Positions 38,001 to 51,252 of a stretch of 64,000 nucleotides of DNA are shown here, in pieces; positions within the stretch are counted from its first letter, which is position 1, and each line of letters opens with the position of its first letter. The notes below the pieces were generated by a model. That model did not search any database, was not told the DNA's origin, and saw nothing but the letters and a program-made list of their open reading frames with translations. A program made the position numbers and the translations under genes. Origin of the DNA: Hybos culiciformis (Eukaryota; Arthropoda; Insecta; Diptera; Hybotidae); contig OZ023273.1 in NCBI GenBank assembly GCA_964007475.1, forward strand, positions 131,186,732 to 131,250,731. The letters run 5' to 3'.

Positions 38001-41000
38001 GAAATTTTAAGAAATCAATCCTTCAAATCATTTTCTACAAGAAGAGTTATAGTGAATGAATATAATATTATAAAATATAAAATATTAATTTCTATTTTTG
38101 TCAATTTCTACCAAAAAAAAAGTTCAAGCATCAATAATTCATTTTACGAAAAAAAAAAGTACATTAAAAAATAAAATAAATAAAATAAAATGTATTTTAT
38201 ATAGTTGTTTTTAAATGGATTATATACCATAGTCAGAGCAAATAGTTATAAAAATTTAAGTGATGATTTTCTAAAAAGCAACAAAATTCAATAATGAAGT
38301 CAAAACTAAAAATTAACTATTGAAAATCATGACATATATCAATTTTATTCATAAAAAATTTAGTAAGAAATTTAAATTTTTAATATTGTTAACCATTTCA
38401 AAAATACGCATAGATAATTAAGAATAGAATTTTTCAAAATTCTTAAACTTTGCTAGAAATAAAAATATATATTTATTTTAATTTAAAATTTTAAAATGCA
38501 ATACTAAAGCAGATTTGGTGTTGCTAGAGATTCAGAGTTATAAACCTAGATGTATAGAAAATGTATTGAAAAATTGTTCAAATCTATTTTGTTTCTAATT
38601 TTTGTTTTCACTATATTGTCGATGAGTGTAGATCGTTTCGTTATCTGATTATTAATTTATATGAAGATGCCTTTAAAATCGAAAAGATATTTATATTCTT
38701 AATTTGATATTTTATCAATTTATTTCTATGTCCGTTTCTATTTTTTTTTTTTTTTAAGATTAATATTATTAAATTATAAAATTTTCTAGATTTGTTTTTA
38801 AGTATATTATAAAGAAATCAAACAGGAAAAGATAAAAAATATGTATATAACTGATTAAATAATAAAATATATGAACATCACATTTTTTTTAAAATTTATA
38901 TAAAAGAATTCTAATAAAATGTATATATGAAAATGAAAAATAAAAATTATATACTTTTATAAGCTTTTTGAAAAATAAATTTCCAGATATATTGAAATAC
39001 AAATAAGTTATCGATACGTTTGAACATAACTTAACTATATATGTACATATAGTAGATAGATATATATATATAAATGGTATGTATGGTATTTCAGATAAAT
39101 TTAAATAGTAACGTCTGCACTTGCTTCTTAATACACATATGATATTACTTTTCAATTTTATCTGATGATGAATATAAGACTTAAAAATTTAGAACAGCGC
39201 TCATAAATAATAATTTAAGCGTTTATAAGTTTTATAAGTTTAGTTTTTTGCCTTTATGAAATGTTTCCAAATTCCATATTTATATTAATTCAAAAAATGT
39301 GGCATTTTGTTCGGTTTGCATATACTGTACAAGTTTGGTATATTCTATTTGATAAACAAAGCTAAATTTTTATATAATACAGAGGTAAAATAACCCCAGC
39401 AAAATACGTTATAAAAATATTATAAAGTCAGTCTAGTTGATAATAATTTTGGTTTTACTTTATATATATAAAATTGTTTACATTTTAATAATCATTGATG
39501 GAAAAAATTTGTATAGTTGATAATTCAGTTATTTAAACATATAATTTACTAAAATAAATTAAATATAACTATGTTATATGTATATGAGTATATATATTTT
39601 TATTATTTCTTGTGGATGAAATAATTAGAAAATTTTAATTCATGCTTAATTAATTTTGCAAACACAAAAATATATATGTAGTTAAAAAAATATTTAATTT
39701 TATGTTTTATTTCTAAACACGTAATAATTTCAGCACGTACACATTATGCAAAAATGAATTCAATTATATTTTTTATTTATTTTGTGGCCATAATATTCAT
39801 GTATGAAGACATATTGATTTTATTTCATTAATACAATTGGAATAGGTAGGTATACTATAAATATTCATTTTAAGAGATTCTCGAATATTTTCAGTTTCAA
39901 AATCACATTTTAATAATAGTTTAGAAAGTTTTTATCCTTTTCTCCGGCTTTAATAACAACCAAAGAACTCTCTTTAATCAATATAATAATCGATCTGAAA
40001 TACTTATAATGATTTAATAGCCCTTGAAAATAATTTACTTTGGTTTATTTTATTTACTTACATAAGAGAATTCCAAAGATTTTTAATATAATTATGTGAA
40101 AATAAACCATAAAACATCACATTAAATTTTTCTTTTTTTTTTGATAGTTTATTATATGAAATGAAAATTTTATTATTATTTTATAATTTTCACCTTTTGT
40201 AAATGCATGAATTTTATTATTATGTACTTCTCTAAGCTCCATTAAATTTACTTTTTTTTTTTTATTTATGGCGTAAATTATTATTATTATTGTTTCATTT
40301 GAAAATTGATTATGCATGAATGAACTTCAAGCAGAACGTGACGTCCAGGTGTTTTTCAATTATGATAAAATTTATGCTAAAAAAAAATATTTTAATAAAT
40401 AGCATGCGTTAAAAAAATTATATCATAATAATCAATTCTATAATTATTAAATAATAATTAAAATTTACTTCTTTATGCCTAATTTAGCAGAAGTCCTGAA
40501 ATTTTAGGATTTTTAATTTATCTAAAAAAAATACAATTAAGTATATAAATAATTAAAAATGTTTAGTCTATAAAATGTTGTGAAAATTATGTTCATTTAA
40601 AACTAAATTTTAGTTTTATTTTCTACTTGAACTTACTTCTTTGTTAATAAAAATTTTTTTTACCCCTAACTGTTTAGTAATTTCGCACCCCTATATTTTT
40701 AGATTTTTTTTTAATGTTTTTTTAGCCAAATATTTATTGATATGTCTCTCCCACACCCTAATAAGAATATTTTGACAGTGAGTTAATGATATTTTAGAAG
40801 ACAATATAAATTATCATCATTCAATCTTATTTAAAAAATATTAACCAATTTAATAAAACCATTATTAGGACAGCTGTCTATCCGTGACCGTGAAATTGTT
40901 GTCAAATGGTTTTTTTTTATCCTTCGTTTCACTTAATAACTAAAAATAATTTTGTTTTGAATCAAAAATATCATTTCTAATGCTGAATTTTAATAGAAAA

Positions 41001-44000
41001 CAAATTGTTTATTTTCCGGTAATAAAATAACTAATTGCAGTTTTATTTTGAAATAGAAAATTTCTATTAAATATATGGCGCTTCGTATGATAATTAATCC
41101 AAAACTGTTCTATAGTCTCTTCTCTAAAAACTAGGAACTAAAATTTCTTTTTTCCGAATTGATATGTATGATGTATATTTGTTTAAGTGCAAGATCGATA
41201 AGGCATCAAATAACTATTATTGAAATTGATTTAAATTAAAAAGTAAAAATTTTTTGAATATATAATTCGAACAAATAAAATTCATTTAATTCAGATTTAT
41301 TGCAACTAATGAACGAAATTCTTACTCGTATACAAAAATAACATTATATGGAGGCAATCATATAAGTGCAACAACACCTTTCGATTTTTGGCTATAAATA
41401 TCTTTCTTCACCAAATTCGAATAAATAATGATTCATTTAATTCAGATTTATTGTTATTATAAACATTACAATTCTTAGTATCTGTATTTAGTATACGCAC
41501 TTAAAAGTTCACTGAACATTTCTGCATTCTGAAAATTTCATATTTAAATTATTATTAAATATATCAAAATTATAAGAAGTGATGTAGGTATTTGTGTTCA
41601 TGTAATAAAATGAACTTATCTTTTAAATGTTTATTCAAAAATAATTATTATTATTTTAAAGTAGACAAATAAAATTGAAAAGAAAATTATTTTAATTAAG
41701 AAATTACGAATGAAAATTTAATACTTATTGAAAGAAAATTAAAGAATATAATTTTAAATATTTTGAACATTCTGATTAGTAAGAACGATAAGATTATAAT
41801 TTTATAATCAAAATTATTCTCTTTTGGGAAATTATAAAAAAATTTGAGAAACAGCTAATATGTTATGCCATTCACGGAAAACGAAATAAAATTATTGGTA
41901 ATTTAAAGCGTTCAAGAAATTATAGGATAAAGGAATCAGAGTATAAACACATTACTTTTTTCTCATTGAAAAAACACTGAAATTCATGTTATAACTTTCT
42001 TGAAATAAAAATATTTCGAATCAAGTATTATAATGCGAGAAATGTAGCTTGCAATAATATTTTTAACAATAGCAATGAACAACTTGCCTTGATACAATGA
42101 CAGTAGCTCACTTATTGAAAACTTGAAATAAAAAAAAAGCAAAAGCTCCCCCAAACTGCCATATGAACTAGGTTGTAGATTCTGTTCACCACAGAATCTT
42201 TAAATTCTTATATATAGTTTAATAACAATCTAAATTGTAAAACCACTGATTATGAAACTATTTATATAAGAATAATTTTATGAAAGATTTCTAGGAAAAT
42301 TTTTGATTTTGATTTTATAATTTAGAAATTATATTAAATGTAGTTTTTATTTTGTCGTGTAAGTACATTTGCTTCAAAGTTGGACATTTCGTCAACAACT
42401 GTGCTAATCTCATAAACTATTTAAATAAGAAACAAATAGAAGTACTGTGTGAGCTGATTAAATATGAAAAACATGTGTACCGACTATTAAATTTGTTTGA
42501 TTAATCAAAAAACTTAATCTGAGTTTTGTTATGAATTTTTTTAAATGAGTCATATGTATAATTTATTAAAATTCCAAAAAATTTTGCCTAATGAAAAGAA
42601 TTTTATTTTGGCATTAACATCATCAAAAAATATAAAAACAAATAGTTAAAATCCATCTCCTTTTTCGGTAATGTATTTTTTCATGTCAAAGAATAACTTT
42701 ATTTTGGCCCCTATTCCTTTAATCTCAATTAATATTAAGACAAGACAAATATTTTATTTTACCTATGTTAGTTTAAATTTCATATGAACACTTTTTATGT
42801 TCACAAAGCGGTTGACATAAATATTAAACAAAAAAAGAAGAAAAAGATAACATCTGTTTTTTCTTTTTTGTTAGTCATTTTGCAGGGTTTGGCATTGACC
42901 TGAAAAAAAGAAAACATCAACAATATATAATATTTTTTTTTTCCTTTTTATTTTATACAGAAAGTATTACATTAATGTTGAAATGTTTGAAATGTTGTAG
43001 GTGTATAAATATAAATAAAAAAAAAAAAAAATTTAAAAATTTATAAACCATTCCTCTTTATTAAAAATTCTTACTTTTATTTTTTTTTTATTTTAATAAA
43101 ATTCAAATTTTAGGTGGAATTTTGTCTGGATAAATTAAAAGACTTCCAGCGCCTTTATAACATACAACTAATCATATACTGTATACATATACAATCACAC
43201 TTTTAACTTTCAACAAAAATAAAATTGTTATACCCTTCTCTATAACAAAACATCAGATGTTTTATATGCTATTCCCATTGAATCATCTCTACACAAGAAT
43301 GAAATTTATATTGAAAGGGATTTTCCCCAATTAGAATTTATATTTGCACACATTTAGAAATTAATATGTCTAGCCAGGATGAATAAAAAAATTTTTTTTA
43401 TACCAATAATAAACTTAATGCTACTTTTATGTTATTAGAATCAAATTTTATTTAAAATTAGAAGCAAAATAAATTAATTGGGAAATATTTAAAAGTATTT
43501 TTGTTTTTTTTTTTGTTCAAATGAAATTATATAATATATGGTTTAATTAGGGGTTTTAAATCGTTCTAAAAGATAATGTTAAAAATAAATCTTGAAGTTT
43601 ACGAGATAATCACAAAAATTCGATAACCTTTTAAATTAAAGTGTTAATGGAAAGAAACGATATTTTTTATATATTATGTAAAGTGATAAATAAATCAATG
43701 TTTATCACAAGTTCCATGTAATGAATTTTTGTTACATAAAGAGGAGTATATATACCTACCTCTAGATTTATATGATTTTGTGGTCGTTTTTCTTTCAATA
43801 ATAAGAGCAATCCATGTGTAAATGTTCAACATTAATTTCTCAATTTAATATTATAATAAAATTCCAAAATATGAAAATGAAAAATTTCTTATCTATTGAC
43901 ATTTTTACAATTTTATGCTTAAACTTGAATAAGCATAGTTTCTTCACTTGACATTGGCAGTGCCATTATATTATCAACCAGAATATAGAAATTGGTCAAA

Positions 44001-45050
44001 GTTATGTCTAAACAGATAAAAGCTTACAGGTTTTTTTTTCAGCAAACATCTAAATACAAATGTTTTTATTCGGCCCGAATTTTCATAATAAAAACATAAT
44101 ACATACAAAGTACATTGTACTTATTTATCATGTTTATGTTTTTTTTGTGGAAATCTTTTATGAAATTCTTTGGGATAAAGAAATTGATTGAAATCAACAT
44201 TACATGAATACGAAGATATATAAATAAGTGAGCTATTTAAAAATATTTGTACATGTTTTCGCTAAAATAATAAAATGTGAAATCTTTCATTAAAGCACTT
44301 CTTTTTGCCAAAAGGATTTATTTAGATAAATTTCTATGAATTTTAAATATAAAGAAAAAAATTTGAAAAGAAAAAAAAGTATGTTTTCTGTTTTTCTATT
44401 TTTTTTCGTAAATAAAAAAGTGAAAAAAAATTCATTCATTAGAAACATACATTCATATAGTATCCTCTTTCATCTTTTTTATATTTTTGTTTATGTACTA
44501 AAATATCATGTAATTACTTTAAAGCATGTTTTACAGGTAATTTTGTGGTTACAAACATCAACTCATTTCGATAATTAAATTTAATATCTGTTAACACATC
44601 CCTAACACGATTTTTTTTAATAGTTCTGTTTTGACCATGTTAGGTTCATTTAATACATTAAAGCTTATATTTAAAAAAAAAAAACAGTAGAATGAAATAT
44701 CTGATATGAAAAAATAATGTTGGTAAATGTTTTTCATAATATTCTTTTAACAGATATACTTAAATTAAAAAAAAATCATGAATCTACATTCTTAACTTAT
44801 ATATCCAGCGCTATCAAAAAATTATGATATGATTTTAACTTTACTTCAAATATTTTGAAAATACTTGAGCTTCAAGCGCAAAGATTAAACTGTTTATCAA
44901 TAAATCCTTTAAAACTTACAACTTAGCCAAAGGAAACTTTTAAGAAGAAACGAAAGCAGAGTCCGTGAAAAATAGCGAATTAAAGTAGCCATTAAAGTGA
45001 ACTATATTATTTCAAATATATTATTATCTTACGTAATGTTACTATTATAT
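29069..45050. other. Long AT-rich stretch without recognisable gene
   Basis: Sixteen kilobases with no supported exon. Visible features are an (AAT)n microsatellite at about 30130-30152, a short GC-richer island at about 30540-30700 with three ATTCATCGTAA-like repeats, many poly-A/T runs, and TA repeats near 39060. Small open frames are Ile/Lys/Asn/Phe-rich and are not called. Confidence 0.5.
30130..30152. repeat. (AAT)n microsatellite
   Basis: About eight uninterrupted AAT units are visible. Confidence 0.9.
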
Positions 45051-45052
45051 AA

Positions 45053-45737
45053 TAGGGGAGAGGCTTTCAGGTTGCCACCCCATAGTTTTTTTTTATCATA
45101 ACTCGTCATGAACGTATTTTACATATAGTATATAAGTTGGAAAGAGGAAGAGGAAGTAAAAAACTAAAATCCTGGACTAGAAATCATTTGAAATCTCGAA
45201 AAATAAAAATTATAAAGCAAATTTTCTAAAGTATCTGGCTTGCAGGTTGCCACCCTTTAGAAAATTTGTTGAAAATGTTGAAAAACTGAAACTGAAAAAT
45301 GTCTCATTTAGAAATGTATTCAAATTTATTGAATTTCACTTACACACAGTGGCTGTAAACTTAAAGAAATTACTGAAAATTGACATAAAAATAAAATTGC
45401 AATATGGTATGGAATCATTCCAAATCTTCATGGGAATCACAATTCGAGTAAGTTTAATTACTGAAACACATTTTGCGTGAACGGCTCTTTTGCATTCGTG
45501 GCACATAATAGAGTTGTGTCTACTTCCGACATTTTTTTGAAACAAATCATACAGTCATCAGCGCTTTCATCAAGGTGGCAACCTGCAAGCCAAAAAAGGT
45601 GGCAACCTGCAAGCCAATAAAGGTGGACACCTCCATTCTGACGCAATTTTTTGACTTCGATGTCACTTGGAGTTTAGGTTGTGAGACTGCAAGAATGGCA
45701 ACCTGCAAGCAGTGGCAACCTGCAAGCCTCTCCCCTA
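45053..45737 (-). mobile_element. Pogo/Tigger-like deletion derivative with subterminal iterons
   Basis: The 681-bp element at 45055-45735 has inverted ends GGGGAGAGGCTT and its inverse, directly flanked by TA on both sides as expected for the Tc1/mariner-pogo group. Six copies of GCAGGTTGCCACC or its inverse occur near 45068, 45241, 45574, 45598, 45696 and 45713. Each end has at least two, so they look like transposase-binding sites. Inside, the minus strand carries a broken zinc-finger-like peptide (45473-45573). Confidence 0.8.
45336..45573 (-). pseudogene. Frameshifted PHD-like zinc-finger relic of a pogo-type transposase
   Basis: One frame reads DESADDCMICFKK (45535-45573). Another frame reads HNSIMCHECKRAVHAKC (45473-45522) and remains open down to 45336. 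Together they supply Cx2C and Cx2Cx4Hx2C, a PHD/RING-like pattern found at the C-terminus of some insect pogo/Tigger transposases. The frame change, and the absence of a DDE catalytic domain, mark it as dead. The family assignment rests on motif pattern and element context. Confidence 0.55.
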
Positions 45738-46984
45738 CATATAAATGTATTATTATAACAAAATTTTTATAAAAATATACAATAGTTCTGTCTTCTGTGC
45801 AATAAAAGCAAAAAAAAAATGTATGTTTATGACAATTCAATTATGATTATATAATTGCTTTGTTTACAACAAAATAAAAGTCAGTAAAGTTTTTTTATAT
45901 ACACTTATTATTAAAGTGAATGATACGTTCCATTTTTTGGACAAATGAATACTTTAAATTTTGCACATACTTAGTATGTACAAATTTATCACGAAAATGT
46001 TTTAAGGTCCATCAACATTCATATAAAATAATATTTGTATTTAAAAAAAAAACAGTATATGCTTGTAAAAATATTATGATGATAGATGAAAATTTTATTC
46101 TGCTGAAGTCTTATAGATTGCTCAAAACGACTAGTTATGCTTGTTCTGATTCATACATTTTAAGTACAGAGATTTTGAAATTAGATTCATTTCGAAGAAA
46201 TATTTTTTTTAAGGCTGATGAGATTTATGCAATCATTATCTTCGCAGAGCCAACTGTTATCGAGTAATTAATACAAATTTGACTTTTTTTTGGTTCAAGC
46301 GGAACACGGAATTTATAGATAGGCCTTTCGACTAAAACTTAATCGAAACTGTTCCTATATGGACAGCTATATGGACTATTGTAGATGAAATAAAAGTTCT
46401 ATATAAATCTAGAAATCGAAGTGTCTTCTTTCTATGAGATACGTTACATTCGTTTTCATTTTCAATCAAAAAAAAATTTAACACAAAATTATTACATAAT
46501 CAGTACGATACTTTGCATCTGTTTTTCTAACGTGTTTATAACTGCTTCCAAATCATTTTTATCATTTCACGAACTAATCCTTTTTTAAATCATATAACAA
46601 ACATAACTTTTAATTGCGGAAAAACTTATTATGCAAAAATTTGGAATAAATTCTAGATCTCTAGATAAATTTTAAACGTTTTAAAAATATATAAGAAACC
46701 CAAAATTATATTCCATATACACCCAGAAAAAAAAATTGTTAAATTAAAAGATTTTATAGGTAAAATTAACAAAAAATCTTTATAGATTTTGCGCAAAAGG
46801 GTTTATAGTTAAATTAAAATTGCAAAAATTGTTAATTCAAAAGACATATTACATTGTTAAAATTAACACAAAATTGTTATATTTAAAATGTTAAGTTGTT
46901 ATTATAACAATTTTAGCAGTTTGAGAAAAAAATATATTGTTACGGTGCCAAACTGTTAAATTAACTATTCGAAATAATTATTTT

Positions 46985-47253
46985 AAAATAGTTTTTTGTT
47001 TTTTTATTTTTTTGGTTTGTTTTTATTTTTTTTTGTTTTTTTTTTCGCCTTTTTTTTGTTTTTTTTTTTGGTTTTTTTTTTTGGTTTTTTTTGGTTCTTT
47101 TTTTTTGTTTTTTTTTTGTTTTTTTTTTGTTTTTTTTTGTTTTTTTTTATTTTTTTTATTTTTTTTTTGTTTATTTTTTTAATTTCTTGGTTTGTTTTTG
47201 TTTTTTTTTCGCTTTTTTCGTCTTTTTTTGTTTTTTTATTGTTTTTTTTTTAT
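46985..47253 (-). repeat. T-rich (A-rich on minus strand) tract next to 5S-like core
   Basis: About 270 bp of poly-T with scattered single G, C or A bases. The three overlapping plus-strand open frames here are almost pure Phe with a few Leu, Val, Cys and Gly, and are artefacts of this tract. Confidence 0.9.
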
Positions 47254-47254
47254 T

Positions 47255-47382
47255 GGTCACCCATCTAAGTACTATCACTACGAGACGTTGCTTAACCGCT
47301 GTGTTCAATGTGATGTAGAGTCTTCCACTGAGCTATGTCAGTAATATACAACAATGTATTAAATAGAAAATATAAATTCGGT
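47255..47382 (-). ncRNA. 5S rRNA-like Pol III core inside element 2
   Basis: On the minus strand the core reads GGTTAAGCAACG, then TAGTACTTAGATGGGTGACC. The distance from TTAAGCA to GACC is 41 bases, the same as in insect 5S rRNA as I remember it. The upstream CATCACATTGAACACAGCGG matches the 5' 5S region with a deletion between the two blocks. A TAGCTCAGTGGAAGA box lies further 5'. The C-box is better preserved than in element 1. It is a 5S-derived repeat head. Confidence 0.65.
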
Positions 47383-47395
47383 AATATAAACATAA

Positions 47396-47484
47396 TAAAT
47401 ATTTATCTTGTTAAATTAAAGAACTCCGCTCTTAACTTGTCTCGTTAAGAGCGGAGTTCTTTAATGTAACAAGATAAATATTTA
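47396..47484. repeat. Strong 89-bp hairpin in arm of element 2
   Basis: Arms of about 40 bases pair almost perfectly around a 9-base loop. The stem includes the GC-rich GAACTCCGCTCTTAA and its inverse. It lies 14 bp from the 5S-like core, on the upstream side relative to the core's orientation. I did not find an equivalent beside the core of element 1. Confidence 0.85.
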
Positions 47485-47944
47485 TTTTGAAAGTGTAGCT
47501 TTTTAAATCAACCAAAACTTTTTTTTTAACAATGCCGTATTTACTTTGACAATTTTTATTGTTATATGTACCATTTTTAAATAACAACAAAAACATTATT
47601 TCAAAAGCTTTTATTGTCATATCAACAATTGAATGTGTAATTGTTATAATAACAGAAGAGTTTTTAATTTAAAAGAGAGAATAGTAAAATTTTATTTCTT
47701 TCGAATGAAACATATTTAAAATAACAATTAATGTTGTTAAAATCACAATTTTCAGCTTTTACTAAATAACTGTTTGAAACATTTTAAAATAACAAAATGA
47801 AATGTTAAAATAAGAAGCATCTTTACTTAGATCAAATATTTATTAGTTTAATTTAAAAAATTTCTCTTTAACATCAACAATTTTTGTTTAACAGTTAAAA
47901 ACAGTTAAAAATTGTTAATTTAACTAGCATTTTTTTTCTGGGTG

Positions 47945-49086
47945 TATATTTTACTGAATATAAAATCGATACACACGAAAGCAAAATTTATTCAATGACC
48001 ATAGAAAATTTTACATTTTACGCTTACATTAACCATAATGAGACCTCTATATTTGTACAGCAAATATACGATATCTTTTACAATTTAAGTTAACATTTTC
48101 AAGGCTTTTTATGTAAAATTTAGGTCAGTTTAAATATTCACTATTGTACAGAGATATTATGAAAGAGATTGGGAAAACATATAATTTATGATTTCAAATT
48201 TATTTAAAAATTATTTGAAAATATTATTTTACACAGAGGGATTAGTTTAAAGAAATTTTAGTTTAAAGTAATATAATTATGATTTGAAAATTTTGAAATC
48301 ATTATTTTATATTAACACTATAACAATGTTTAGATTTGTTAAAGAGTTAAAATATCATAAAAGGAAATAGGATTAGAATTTCTTAATGATTAAATAATTC
48401 TTTAATTTAGTTCACTTACATTTCGAGCTATAAAATTTGTCATAAACTTTAAGTTTTTGTTTTAAATATTAAAAATATTGATGTTTGTGATTTTTTTTGC
48501 AAATTTTCACTCGAATTTTATTTCATGCAACTCGATTTATGCTGAATTACTATTACAAATGAATTCTATTTAAATATAAAATAATGTACAATTTTAAGAA
48601 TATTTTCGAATGACCATGAAATAATATTCAGCACACAATAAAATAGCTTCATTTTTTGGTGCACAGAGTGCCTCTTTTTCGGAATAGTCGACAAAAACCT
48701 TGTAATTTAAACATAAACTCTTAATAACATACAAAAGTTAGGCCCACATAGATGTCAAATTATTATTTACTCAACTCAAGTAAATAATTATGAATAAAAA
48801 ATTTTAGATTTATTAACTTTTGGCCATTTTACACTCAATTAATTGTATATAACTACCATTATTATTTTTTTCAATTAAGAAAATAAAAGATTGAGCTTTT
48901 GCGAGCTTTTTTTTAGAATGGGCCCTCAAAATTTGTTCGACAGTATAAAACTCATTATATACTTAATTTATGGTAAAATATACAAATTATGCAGATATAA
49001 ATTATACTTTGGATGTTCATTGGTTCATAGCATACTATAATATGACTATGAGAACGTGATTTTTTCAATCAAATATAATTTATTAC

Positions 49087-49123
<37 letters not shown>

Positions 49124-51250
49124 TATATTATTATTACTATTATTATTACTATTATTTTTCTCCTGATTTTATATGAAAAATATAATATTAAAATTTAAAT
49201 GAGACATTATCTGTTTATGCATCAAATTAATGTGAACACAAAAATTTATTTTTGAATAAAGTAAAAAAAATATATATATATATTATATTATTTTCCCATA
49301 AAGATAAATTACTAATTAAAATTGCTTTTAAATTACTCGTTATATTAATAATTTATTTTGGCTTGCGAATAAATATTTCATTTGCATAATATGTGGTTGA
49401 AAAAAAAAAAATTTTTTTTTTTTTATGTCAAATTAAAGTTAAAAAAACAAAAAAAAAATAAAAATAAATTCAAAAATTATGAAAGGGAATAAATTATTTC
49501 AATAAATTCTCAAAAGTAACATTTTTATGTTTTACGAGTATAAGTATACATGTAGAAAAATCATGAATCAATTGACATTATGATTAAAAAATATATATGA
49601 AAAAAATCGTTTTTTCCAAAAAAATCTGAATTTTTTTTTATTTCATATTCATATTAAATAAAAATAAATAGTTATGTATTTTATAAATATAAAATAATTT
49701 TGTCGAAAATTTAATAAGAAAAAATGTCAAAATCAAGCGTTACACTTGTTAATTTTTTGCTCGTCAATTTCATATAAAATTCTGAATAAAATCTTGTTCA
49801 ATAATTTCAATTTGTTTGGTTCTGAAGTTCTTAGTTAGGATATATGACGATGGCTTTTTGATGTCTTTAATATCATTAAATTTATAGGTATAAGAATATT
49901 TTTGTTGACTGAAAAACGTCAGACTGTAAAAATTACTAAAAGTAGTTGTTATTAAAGATCTTGAACTATAACATTTCCGAATAATTCAAGAGTTTAGCTC
50001 AAATTTTTGCACAGTATTCTTAGTGTTGTTGACAGAATTATTATTTAAATTGAAAGAGATAGTTTAGGAAAATTAAATTCAATATTTATGATGGTCATAA
50101 TTTCATGCACCCCTTCTTATTATATTATCAATTAATATAATACCGATATCATTATTTTTTCAGTTCATAATGTTTCATACAAATAATACAATGTAAGTTT
50201 AATAAATTTCTTAGAATAATCAATTCAATTATTTTTTTTTTCAGGAATAAAAAAAAAAACAAAATACTTTATTAGATGAATAACGAAGAAGTTCACAACA
50301 ACAATAATATGTATCTTTTTTTTTTTTTTTTGCCTTTTGAACTTAAGAACAAAAAAAAAATATATTATCATCATGTTGATAGAAGAATGAAGACAATACC
50401 ATTGAACATTGAAGATGTTTAATAGCTAATGGCTTTCCAACATAATAAATATTCTACACATTTTAAAATTTAAAATTATTATTTTTGTAGAAAAAATTCT
50501 AAGTGGCGCAATTTAGAGTGTGACAAAAATGTTTTTTTTTTAGGATTCATGCTGAACTTTACTTATACACAAACCGCCTTAAGAATGCTACTTTAACATG
50601 TTTTACTTTCTGTTAACATTTTCACCTGGGATAATTTTTTTTATCACAAAATAAAACTCTATTTGTTCACATAATCACCTTCTTCAGTCATCTTCTGTTT
50701 GTCACATTTTTGTTTGATTAAATTAAAATACTTTTCATCAAAAATATTAACTCATTTTAAAATATCCTCAGGTGCTGAAAAAATTACTTCAAAATTTTTG
50801 GTGAAAATTGAATGTGCAATTTTTATACAATGTTAGAGAGAGGAATAGATTAAAAAAAAAACAAAAATGTACATGTAGAAATTTATTTTTTATTTTTTTT
50901 TCATAATATAAAAGAAAATATGAAAAATGTGCCATCATAATATTTGTAATTTTTTCCGATCCATTAATGATTTCTTCCTCAATTGATCATTGTTGTCTAG
51001 TCATCATCTTTCGTTGTTTAGCAATCTGTTATAGAATCAAAAAAAAAAAAAATTGTTTGTTCTTTTTTTTTAAATTATGAAAAATAAAGCATCTTTCAAA
51101 GTGAAATTCAATAAAAAAAAACAAAAAAATTCACATACGTTAAATGATGTATTAAGGCGAAGATAAAAATCTATGGCTTCAAACATAAATGGTTCAATCC
51201 GTATTGCATAAAATTTTATTTTTTTTACAGGTTCAAAGTATGTATATAGA
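47945..51250. other. AT-rich DNA without recognisable gene
   Basis: An (ATT)n microsatellite at 49081-49157 is the only clear feature; the rest is AT-rich with homopolymers. Confidence 0.55.
49081..49157. repeat. (ATT)n microsatellite
   Basis: A perfect core of more than ten ATT units is followed by interrupted ATT/ACT units. Confidence 0.92.
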
Positions 51251-51252
51251 TT

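Larger units (their letters stand above)
46720..47944 (-). mobile_element. 1225-bp TIR element with 5S rRNA-like core (element 2)
   Basis: The ends are CACCCAGAAAAAAAA and the inverse TTTTTTTTCTGGGTG, with TA on both sides. The arms are full of AATTGTTAAAATTAACA-like repeats in both orientations. The minus-strand order is long arm, 128-bp 5S-like core (47382-47255), A-rich tract (about 47253-46985), short arm. Length and layout match element 1 at 2230-3455, but arms and termini differ in sequence. No protein is encoded; the Phe-rich frames in this region come from the poly-T tract. Confidence 0.82.

Noticed and set aside
46937..47318. Three overlapping plus-strand frames of 75-90 codons rich in Phe
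   Set aside because: They are read-through of a poly-T tract inside a TIR element.
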